A stretch of 10,522 nt of DNA. It comes from an uncultured Clostridia bacterium (GTDB lineage: Bacteria > Bacillota_A > Clostridia > Oscillospirales > Oscillospiraceae). Positions 1 through 6,034 of this stretch are shown piece after piece. The notes beneath the pieces were generated by a model. That model was given only the letters and a program-made list of their open reading frames with translations, searched no databases and was not told the origin of the DNA. The stretch is from contig CAMJGU010000012.1 in NCBI GenBank assembly GCA_946405325.1, positions 1 through 10,522 of the forward strand, written 5' to 3'. The position numbers and the translations under genes were made by a program. Each line of letters opens with the position of its first letter. Within the stretch, counting starts at the first letter, position 1.

Positions 1-67
1 CCAGCGCCAGCGCGCGGCGGCGCTGACTGCGTTCGGGCGCGATTTCGGCGCGTTCGTTTTGAGGCAT
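1..67 (-). CDS. N-terminal fragment of an unidentified protein
   Basis: Only the first 22 codons are inside the window; the gene runs off the left edge on the minus strand. The start ATG (complement of 65-67) has a good ribosome binding site, GGGAGGG (complement of 75-81), 7 nt upstream. The visible N-terminus starts MPQNERAEIAPERSQ and continues with an Arg/Ala-rich stretch (RRRALAL). It is polar and basic, and could lead into a hydrophobic segment just beyond the edge. No family can be assigned. It has its own promoter and lies beyond the terminator of the ankyrin gene, so it is probably not part of the AAA/VWA operon. Confidence 0.6.
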   Translation of the reverse strand, partial: MPQNERAEIAPERSQRRRALAL

Positions 68-98
68 CGTAGATCCCTCCCAAATCTGTTTTCTTCAT

Positions 99-127
99 TA
101 TATACACGCGAGCGCGGAGAAAAGCAA
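99..127 (-). promoter_or_regulatory. Sigma-70-like promoter of the left-edge gene
   Basis: Read on the minus strand, TTGCTT (122-127) is followed after 17 nt by TATATA (99-104), which continues as TATATAAT. The element lies about 30 nt upstream of the start at 67, immediately after the terminator of the preceding operon. The -10 is strong; the -35 is an approximate match. It lacks the cassette-specific GCTCTCAAAWTTTGG element. Confidence 0.55.
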
Positions 128-137
128 GCGATTTGCG

Positions 138-167
138 CAAAAAAGCGCCCGCCGTATGGCGGGCGCT
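138..167 (-). terminator. Rho-independent terminator of the VWA-MoxR-ankyrin operon
   Basis: A perfect 10-bp GC-rich stem (144-153 with 158-167, AGCGCCCGCC/GGCGGGCGCT) closes a GTAT loop. On the minus strand it is followed by six to seven T residues (complement of 138-144). It starts 4 nt after the TGA at 172-174. That stop belongs to the frame that continues the ankyrin protein beyond its apparent stop at 297, which argues that 172 is the true end of the gene. Confidence 0.85.
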
Positions 168-171
168 CCCA

Positions 172-1040
172 TCACCGGCACTTTGGGCCGGTCAATTGTC
201 TTTCGGTCAGGAATTCTCCCAGCTCGCGCAGAATATCCGCATACGGCACGTCGCCGCCGCGGAGGACTTCAAAGGCGCGGCGCACCGTATAGCAGGTCAG
301 GTCGCACGCCGCGCCGCGCGCAGGAGCAGCGGCCGCACGCCGCCGTCCGGCAGCGTGCGGATCAGGCGTCGGCACTCCTGATGCTCCCCCGTGATCTCCC
401 ACAGCTCTCCCTGCACCGCCAACGCCTCCGACACGGCGGGGCACTCCTCCCGCCACACGCCCTCCCGCTCCAGCAGGAGCCGGACGCAAGCCGCATGGCC
501 AAACGCCGCCGCGGCCGCCAGCGGCGTCAGGCCGTAGATGCCTGTCCCGAAGCGCCCGTCTCGCTCGGGCAAAAACGCGGCGCTCTCCGACGCCGTCACA
601 CGGTGCCCGCGCACGCAGGGCTCCTCGCGAATATGTAGGATGTCCGGGATATTTTGCAGCGCCGTTATGGCGTCAAGGGAGGCGCCGTTTGCGTCGCAGC
701 CCCAGTCCAGCAGCACGCGCAGATGCTCCGTGCGGCCCAGCGCCGCGGCAAGTGTGGGGAGCGTGCCCTGCACCACCCACCATTTCCCGCCCACGCGGAT
801 CTCTCCGGCGTACTCGCCGCGCGGCACATGGTCCAGCAGGCGATGCAGCAGCGCCGCGGAGCAGTACTCCAGCGCGGCGCAGAGCATCTCGCCCGCGGCG
901 GGGCGCTCCAGCATTCCCACGCGTCCCAAAAACGACATGGCACGGTCCTCGTCGCCTGTTTGCAGATAGTGGAGCAGCGCCGCCTTTTCGTCCGCCGGGC
1001 TCAGCGCGTCGAAGCTGTCCGCAATCTCGAAAATATCCAT
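172..1040 (-). CDS. Ankyrin-repeat protein, frameshifted near its 3' end
   Basis: The uninterrupted frame runs 1040-297 (247 residues from MDIFEIADSF). Two ankyrin-like units are readable, at residues 93-119 (GTLPTLAAALGRTEHLRVLL) and 169-194 (GLTPLAAAAAFGHAACVRLL). Ankyrin repeats are protein-binding solenoids, so a partner or adaptor role is likely; no enzymatic domain is seen. The frame stops at 297, but the -1 frame continues with a protein-like C-terminus (CDLTCYTVRRAFEVLRGGDV onward) to a TGA at 172, 4 nt before the terminator. One added base around 305-320 would join the two into 289 residues. The start at 1040 lies 10 nt after the MoxR stop without a clear ribosome binding site, which suggests translational coupling. 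Residues about 14-205 are paralogous to the N-terminal part of the 6035-8149 protein. Ankyrin assignment is confident; cellular role unknown. Confidence 0.82.
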
Positions 1041-1050
1041 CGCCGTATGC

Positions 1051-2277
1051 TCACGCGCCCAATGCGCGCTTGAGCTCCCGGGCGTTGGGCGCGTTGTCGC
1101 CGAAAAACACACGCCCCGCCGCCTCCGCGTAGCTCTCGGAGCCGTTCCGCGCGATCAGCAGCGCGATGGGGTCGGAGTTGGTGATGCCGTTGAGCAGGAA
1201 CTCATTCTGCGGCTCGCCGTTCATCACGGCGTCGTAGAACTGCATCACGCGCTCCAGCCTCGCCATGGCCTCCGGATCGTTTTTCTCGCACAGCGCCTCC
1301 AGACGCATCAGCAGCACGCCGGTGAGCGCCCAGCGCTCGGTGAAGCTCATCGCGTCGATCTCGGCGATCAGCTCCGGCGTCGGCTCCGCGCCCATGATGC
1401 GCTCCGCCACGCCCGAGGCGATGATGGCGGCGTACTGGTTGTAGTAGGTCAGAAACTCCCGCGCCACCTGCGCCGACTGGATGAACTGCGCCACAAACGG
1501 CAGGTCGATCTCGAAGCCCTGCTCCTCCATCATGCGCAGCATGACGGACAGATCCTCCCAGCCGCGGGCGGTGACCAGCGCCGTGCCGTCCGCGCCCTTT
1601 TCAAAGACGTAGAACTGGCGCTTGTGGTCGTCCAGATAGCTCAGCACGATGGGGTGGACGCTGTGGTGCACCATGTACGCCCGCCAGGCGTCGTAATCCG
1701 CGCGCAGGTGCAGCATGCGCATACGGTCGGCGGTCACGGCGTCCAGCGTGGACGCCGAGGCGTTGTACTCCGTGGGGTTGCCGGCGAGCACCAGCATCCA
1801 GCCGTCGGGGATCGCGTGCGGGCCGAAGGTCTTCGCCTGCAAAAGCTGGAGCATGATGGGGCGCAGCGTCTCGCTGGCGCAGTTGAACTCGTCGAGGAAG
1901 AGGATGCCCTCTTTTTTGCCCGTCTCCTCCATGACGCGGTAGACCTCGGCGATAATCTCGCTCATGGTGTACTCGGTCATCGAAACGGTTTTTCCGTTGA
2001 TCTTGCGCTCGATCAGCCGCGGCAGGCCGATGGCGCTCTGCCGCGTGTGGTGCGTCACGGAATAGGACAGGAACGCCAGATCCTGCTCCTCCGCCACCTG
2101 GCGGACGATCTCCGTCTTGCCGATGCCGGCAGGGCCCATCAGGCACACGGGACGCGCGCGGCGGCGGTCCATGCGGTAGCGTCCCACACGGTCCTTGCTG
2201 AAATAGAGCTTCGCGGTCTGCGTCAGCGCCGTCTTTGCCTGCGCGATGGTCACGGTCTCCGTCACTTGAACCTTCAT
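1051..2277 (-). CDS. MoxR-family AAA+ ATPase
   Basis: This 408-residue AAA+ ATPase has Walker A GPAGIGKT (residues 48-55, K54), Walker B ILFLDE (125-130), a sensor-1 region LVLAGNPTEYN (N167), and a candidate arginine finger in TADRMRM (about residue 185). The GLP segment (84-86) and TARGWEDLS (236-244) fit MoxR/AAA_5 ATPases. These form hexameric ATP-driven remodelling machines that work with VWA-domain partners (RavA-ViaA, CbbQ-CbbO, NorQ-NorD). The C-terminal third is helical and not recognised. The start has a textbook AGGAGG (complement of 2285-2290), directly after the TGA of the upstream VWA gene. The 13-nt gap and shared operon make the VWA protein its expected partner. It probably acts in the cytoplasm; the substrate is unknown. 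Confidence 0.9.
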   Translation of the reverse strand: MKVQVTETVTIAQAKTALTQTAKLYFSKDRVGRYRMDRRRARPVCLMGPAGIGKTEIVRQVAEEQDLAFLSYSVTHHTRQSAIGLPRLIERKINGKTVSMTEYTMSEIIAEVYRVMEETGKKEGILFLDEFNCASETLRPIMLQLLQAKTFGPHAIPDGWMLVLAGNPTEYNASASTLDAVTADRMRMLHLRADYDAWRAYMVHHSVHPIVLSYLDDHKRQFYVFEKGADGTALVTARGWEDLSVMLRMMEEQGFEIDLPFVAQFIQSAQVAREFLTYYNQYAAIIASGVAERIMGAEPTPELIAEIDAMSFTERWALTGVLLMRLEALCEKNDPEAMARLERVMQFYDAVMNGEPQNEFLLNGITNSDPIALLIARNGSESYAEAAGRVFFGDNAPNARELKRALGA

Positions 2278-2290
2278 AATTATGTCCTCC

Positions 2291-3622
2291 TCAATCGTTC
2301 GTTTCTTCGATCTTCAAACTGCCGTCGTCCTGAATGTGTACCTTTGTCACCCAGTCGGGGATCATATCGAGGCTCCACCACCAGTCGTCCTCCTCCCGCG
2401 GGAGCAGGAACGCCACGGGGTAATCCGGCGCCTCGTCCGGGAAATCCCCGCAGCCGTCGGAGAGGTACAGGAGGCCGCGGAATGCCTTGCCGTCCTCCCG
2501 ATCCTCGCGGCAGCGGTCCACATAGTCAAACACCGGGCGGAAATCCGTTCCGCCGCAGCCGTAGGTCTCAAAGCCCTCCAGGATCCGATCCGTGTCGTCC
2601 TCCCGCGTCAGTACGTCAATGTGCTGGATCTCCGCGTCGCGCTGGATGAGCGTGATCTCCACGCGCGGCCCGCCGGAATCCCGCAGGATCGCCAGCAGCT
2701 CGCCGAGGAACTGCTTCATCACCTCGCCGTGGCAGGAGCCGGACGTGTCCAGCGCCACCGCGAGGTTGAGGACGCCCGCGTCCTCCCGCACCTCCTCCGG
2801 CTCTATGAGCGGCACGTCGCCGGTGAGGTCGAGGCCGACGTGGTAGAGGATGCGGTCGATGGAGTCCGGGTCGATCTCCACGCGCTCGCTGATGTCCATG
2901 AAGCGGCGCAGAAAATCGCGATAGCCGGTGCCGCTCTCCTCCGCCTCGCGGTAGACCTCGGACAGCTCGCCCGCGAGATCGCCCTTGCCCTTGCTGTTCA
3001 GACCCGCCGCCACCTGCTGCCGCGCCGCCTCCCACAGCTCACCCAGGTTTTTGCCCGCCATGCCGTTTCCGCCGCCGCTGCGCTTGCTCTGCGGCTTGCC
3101 CCAGAACCGATGGTCGTCCGTGTGCAGCGGCTGCGCGTGCAGGACGAGGTTCTTCGCCTCCTCGCTGTTGGCCGGGGCGAGATAGATCTGCTCCAGACTG
3201 TTCTCGCGCTGGGCGTTCATCAGCTCCCGGGTCGCCTGCGGCCACTTTCTGGGATGCACATAGTCCTTTGCCAGACGGCTGAGGAGATCCGCCGCCTTAA
3301 GATCCGCCGCCGCGTCGAACAGCAGCTCCGTCTGCCCCTTGCGCTTGCCGTAGTGCCCCAGCAGCCCATGGGCGAGAATGTGCATCAGTTGCTCGCCGAT
3401 CGCCTTCCTGTTTTCTAAATAGGTGCGCGCCACGGTCTCGGGATGGTAGAACAGCGTCTCCCCGTCCGTCCAAAGCGGCCCCGGCTGCTCGCAGGACTCC
3501 ATCGGTAACAGGTAGATCACCGGCAGCAGATCGGGCAGCTCCAGCGCCAGCTTCCGCCGCGCCGCGTCCACGATGCGCTTTGCGCTGCTTTCCAGCGCGG
3601 TGGTCTTTTCCTTCTCGTTCAT
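2291..3622 (-). CDS. DUF2201-like protein: metallopeptidase-fold domain plus C-terminal VWA domain
   Basis: The protein has 443 residues from the start at 3622, where the minus strand carries AAGGGGGA about 10 nt upstream; the frame is open further upstream but crosses the promoter. The N-terminal part (about 10-160) resembles the putative metallopeptidase domain of DUF2201 proteins. Its motif region reads HILAHGLLGH (81-90), where the family has HExxHxxxxH, so the catalytic Glu is replaced by Ile and proteolysis is unlikely. A Gly/Ser-rich linker (about 180-215) leads to a VWA-like domain (about 283-412) with an intact metal-binding MIDAS: DTSGS (292-296), GGTD (T359) and LSDG (D389). VWA domains paired with MoxR ATPases typically bind the substrate or adaptor. 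The gene is first in a three-gene operon driven by the element at 3649-3683. Domain calls come from motifs, not a database search. Confidence 0.88.
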   Translation of the reverse strand: MNEKEKTTALESSAKRIVDAARRKLALELPDLLPVIYLLPMESCEQPGPLWTDGETLFYHPETVARTYLENRKAIGEQLMHILAHGLLGHYGKRKGQTELLFDAAADLKAADLLSRLAKDYVHPRKWPQATRELMNAQRENSLEQIYLAPANSEEAKNLVLHAQPLHTDDHRFWGKPQSKRSGGGNGMAGKNLGELWEAARQQVAAGLNSKGKGDLAGELSEVYREAEESGTGYRDFLRRFMDISERVEIDPDSIDRILYHVGLDLTGDVPLIEPEEVREDAGVLNLAVALDTSGSCHGEVMKQFLGELLAILRDSGGPRVEITLIQRDAEIQHIDVLTREDDTDRILEGFETYGCGGTDFRPVFDYVDRCREDREDGKAFRGLLYLSDGCGDFPDEAPDYPVAFLLPREEDDWWWSLDMIPDWVTKVHIQDDGSLKIEETND

Positions 3623-3648
3623 CGTGCCATCGTCCCCCTTTCGCGTAC

Positions 3649-3683
3649 AGTAAAGCACACGGCTCTCCCCAAAATTTGAGAGC
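3649..3683 (-). promoter_or_regulatory. Cassette promoter copy A (VWA-MoxR-ankyrin operon)
   Basis: Read on the minus strand, GCTCTCAAATTTTGG (complement of 3669-3683) is followed after 14 nt by the -10-like TTTACT (complement of 3649-3654). The core ends 46 nt before the VWA start codon. It is one of four near-identical elements in the window, always in the same orientation and almost the same spacing relative to the gene behind it. This supports a regulator-bound or alternative-sigma promoter. Confidence 0.7.
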
Positions 3684-3733
3684 AGATTTACCTTGCAGCA
3701 AATCCGCGCGATTGTTTTGCTCTCAAATTTTGG
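3669..3733. repeat. Perfect 15-bp inverted repeat between divergent operons
   Basis: CCAAAATTTGAGAGC (3669-3683) and its exact reverse complement (3719-3733) are separated by 35 nt in the 163-bp gap between the divergent VWA and CbbX-like genes. Each arm is the promoter element of one operon, so the repeat arises from two outward-facing copies of the same site. It would let one regulator control both operons. A cruciform or hairpin role is less likely because single copies occur elsewhere (8395 and 8870). Confidence 0.8.
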
Positions 3734-3753
3734 ATTGGGCGCTCCTTTATACT
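3719..3753 (+). promoter_or_regulatory. Cassette promoter copy B (CbbX-like operon)
   Basis: GCTCTCAAATTTTGG (3719-3733) is followed after 14 nt by TATACT (3748-3753), the best -10 match among the four copies. The core ends 52 nt upstream of the ATG at 3786. No conventional TTGACA-type -35 box lies at the right distance, so the AAATTT core may serve in its place or be an activator site. Confidence 0.72.
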
Positions 3754-3785
3754 CGATCCCGTAAGAGGCGAAAGGAGGGCTCACA

Positions 3786-5573
3786 ATGAGCAAGCAGGAA
3801 ATATTAAAAATGGTATCCGCCGTCCGCGGCGGCGAGCCGGTCTGCCGCCCCGCGCGGCTCAAGGGCATCGGGCAGATGTCCAAGCGCGATCTTGCCTACT
3901 GCCCCTTTCCGAAGGGCACCCACGACGAGCTGCGCGGCGCGTTCGAGGCAGCGCCGCAGTTTGCCGGGATCGACGTCGACAAGGTGCTGCCGAAAACAAA
4001 GCAGCACGCGCGCGTCATTCTGATTTCCGAGAGCGGCTACGACGCGCGGCAGGCGGCGCTGTACCTCGCCGCCATGTCCTCCCAGATCGACCGCGGCGAG
4101 TCGGACGAGCTGTTCCTCGACGACGGCCTGGACTCGCCCGAATTGAATGAAGAGCTGGAGAAAATGCTGGGCATCGACGAGTCGGAGCGGGAGATCACGC
4201 AAGCGCTGCTGGTGACGTCCGCCTCCCTGCTGGACCCCGACATCGCCTCCGGCGGCGAGGACGACAGCCCGATGGCCGCCATGATGGCGGGGCAGAAAAA
4301 GCTGGACGTGTCGTCGCTCTCCGCGCCGGCGCTTCTGGTGTACGCCGACAGCGGCCCCGCGCTGTCCGAAACCGTCGTGGAGCAGCTGGAGATCGCCTGC
4401 GGCAAGGGATGCGACGCCTTTCTCGCGCTCAGGAAGACCCAGATCGATCTGAAGCTGGTGAACGAGCTGATCCTCAAGCACCATTTTATCGTAGTAAATG
4501 TGCAGCCCACCACCGACGAGTATCTGGTCAACGTGCTGCGCGCCGCCGTGAAAGAGCAGCGCCTTATCCTCGGCTCCGACGTGAATTGCGCGACGGCCGT
4601 TTCCGCCATGCGCCGCCTGTGCGGCATGAACTTCAACGAGCTGGACCTCTACGACCTGGCGGCCTACGCCGCGCAGCACGCGGAGAACAACGTTGCCACC
4701 GCCGCCGATCTGGTATACCACCCCTACAGTCCCAAGCGCGACGGCAAAAGCGCGATGGACGAGCTGCGCGCCATGACCGGCCTCGATGGCGTCAAGGACG
4801 TGCTGCGCCGTCAGCTCGCCGTGTTCACGCTCAAGGCACAGCACGGCGGCGAAGCCGCCTGCCGGAGCCTCGCCTTTGCCGGGTCTCCCGGCACGGGCAA
4901 GAGCGTCACCGCGCGGCTGGTGGCGGAGATCCTACAGGAGAACGGCTGCGGCACCGGGCGCTTCGTGGAGGCGGGGCGCGAGCAGCTTATCGGCAAATAC
5001 GTGGGCCACACCTCGCCGAAGATCGCCAAGCTCTTCGAAGAAGCCCGCGGCGGCGTGCTGTTCATCGACGAGGCGGGTGCGCTGATCCCCAGCCGCAGCG
5101 ACAGCTACGCCGAGGAGGCGGTCAACGCGCTGGTGCGGCACATGGAGCTTGCGCCGGAAACGATGGTCATTTTCGCGACCTACTCGGATGAGATGCGGGA
5201 GCTGCTGGACTCCAACCCCGGCCTCTCCAGCCGCATCGCGCAGGTGTTGGAATTTCCGGATTACACCGACGAGCAGCTCTGGGAGATTCTGGGCACCCTG
5301 ACCGCCAAGGAGGATTTCGCTCTCCCCGCCGACGCCCACGACGCCTGCTGTGCGTTCTTCCATACGCTGCGAGAGCGCCGGGGCAGGAACTTCGGCAACG
5401 GGCGCGAGGCGCGCCGCCTGCGGGACGCCGCCATTGAGGAGCTGGCGCTGCGTGTCATGGACGACAAAACGGCAAATCCTGAACTGACCGCCGAGGACTT
5501 CTCCGCCGCCGCAAAGCGCCTGCTGGAGTCGGAAAACAAAGACGAAAAAGAAACCGCACGCATCGGATTTTAA
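3786..5573 (+). CDS. CbbX/SpoVK-type AAA+ ATPase with long N-terminal extension
   Basis: The protein has 595 residues and a strong AAAGGAGGG (3771-3779) before the ATG. The C-terminal half (about 320-580) is a CbbX/SpoVK-like AAA+ module: Walker A GSPGTGKS (366-373), pore loop IGKYVGHT (K404-Y405), Walker B VLFIDE (424-429), sensor-1 strand VIFATYSDEM, an arginine finger in NPGLSSR (R483) and sensor 2 in NGREARRL (about R540-R543). Such ATPases thread or remodel protein substrates through a central pore. Residues about 75-310 look like a second, degenerate AAA-type domain: ARVILISESGYDARQAALYL sits where a P-loop would be but lacks GxxGxGK. No Rubisco gene is nearby, so the cbbX name is not justified. 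It is the first gene of a two-gene operon, divergent from the MoxR-VWA operon and sharing its promoter element. Confidence 0.9.
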   Translation: MSKQEILKMVSAVRGGEPVCRPARLKGIGQMSKRDLAYCPFPKGTHDELRGAFEAAPQFAGIDVDKVLPKTKQHARVILISESGYDARQAALYLAAMSSQIDRGESDELFLDDGLDSPELNEELEKMLGIDESEREITQALLVTSASLLDPDIASGGEDDSPMAAMMAGQKKLDVSSLSAPALLVYADSGPALSETVVEQLEIACGKGCDAFLALRKTQIDLKLVNELILKHHFIVVNVQPTTDEYLVNVLRAAVKEQRLILGSDVNCATAVSAMRRLCGMNFNELDLYDLAAYAAQHAENNVATAADLVYHPYSPKRDGKSAMDELRAMTGLDGVKDVLRRQLAVFTLKAQHGGEAACRSLAFAGSPGTGKSVTARLVAEILQENGCGTGRFVEAGREQLIGKYVGHTSPKIAKLFEEARGGVLFIDEAGALIPSRSDSYAEEAVNALVRHMELAPETMVIFATYSDEMRELLDSNPGLSSRIAQVLEFPDYTDEQLWEILGTLTAKEDFALPADAHDACCAFFHTLRERRGRNFGNGREARRLRDAAIEELALRVMDDKTANPELTAEDFSAAAKRLLESENKDEKETARIGF

Positions 5574-5588
5574 CAAGGAGGTATCACC

Positions 5589-5969
5589 ATGACATTGCTG
5601 GATTATCTTTGGAGCAAGGCGCCCGCCGGGCAGGTATTTCACCGTCAGGGGGACGGCGTCCGCGTCGATCTCAAGGAGCTGTTCGACCGGCGCGACACCC
5701 TGAACCCCAACCTGATCGCGGAGGTTTTGGGCGAGGTCCTCCCGGATCTTTTTCCTATGTACTACGGGAGCGGCTTGGATGGGATAAATGGTTTCCGATG
5801 CTCGAGCTCAGCGACGAGGACACGCGCCGCAAGAAAGAGGAGCGCGACCGGGTGACCTACATGGAATTCCCCGACTTCTGCGAGAATCTGGAAATCGGCG
5901 TCTGCACGCACGACAACGTGATCGAATTCCTGAACCCCGAAAACGCCGCGGTTCCTCTTATTATGGTAA
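5589..5969 (+). CDS. Small unrecognised protein, frameshifted
   Basis: The ATG at 5589 follows AAGGAGG with good spacing and lies 15 nt after the CbbX-like stop, so it is co-transcribed. The start frame reads MTLLDYLWSKAPAGQVFHRQ and stays protein-like to about 5750, then becomes low quality and stops at 5855. The -1 frame takes over with RERLGWDKWFPMLELSDEDT and later MEFPDFCENLEIGVCTHDN. One more T in the T5 run at 5748-5752 would join them as LPDLFSYVLRERLGWDKW. The 3' end is unclear: the second frame has no stop before the terminator, and a further single-base change near 5938 would reach the TAA at 5967. The predicted protein is about 125 residues, acidic, rich in Leu/Phe/Trp, with no recognised motif or membrane segment. 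Function unknown; it may be an accessory of the AAA+ ATPase. Confidence 0.6.
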
Positions 5970-5988
5970 AAACAGGCGAAAGGGGAGC

Positions 5989-6022
5989 AAGAAAAGAGGC
6001 GGCCGCAGCCGCCTCTTTTCTT
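5989..6022. terminator. Bidirectional rho-independent terminator
   Basis: A perfect 15-bp stem (5989-6003 with 6008-6022) closes a CGCA loop. GC-rich at its core, it is flanked by A4 on the left and T4 on the right, so either strand's transcript ends in a T-rich tract (TTTTCTTGTT on plus, TTTTCTTGCT on minus). It separates the convergent CbbX-like operon from the large ankyrin gene, whose stop (6035-6037) lies 12 nt away. Confidence 0.9.
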
Positions 6023-6034
6023 GTTCCCCGCGCG

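Noticed and set aside
1624..3418. Long plus-strand open frames opposite the MoxR and VWA genes (1624-2649 and 2282-3418)
   Set aside because: They are antisense to genes with intact Walker and MIDAS motifs, have His/Arg/Pro-rich low-complexity translations, and lack ribosome binding sites. High GC content alone produces such frames.
3786..5573. Rubisco activase (true CbbX)
   Set aside because: No Rubisco or Calvin-cycle gene is present and the protein is about twice the usual length; only the AAA+ module type matches.
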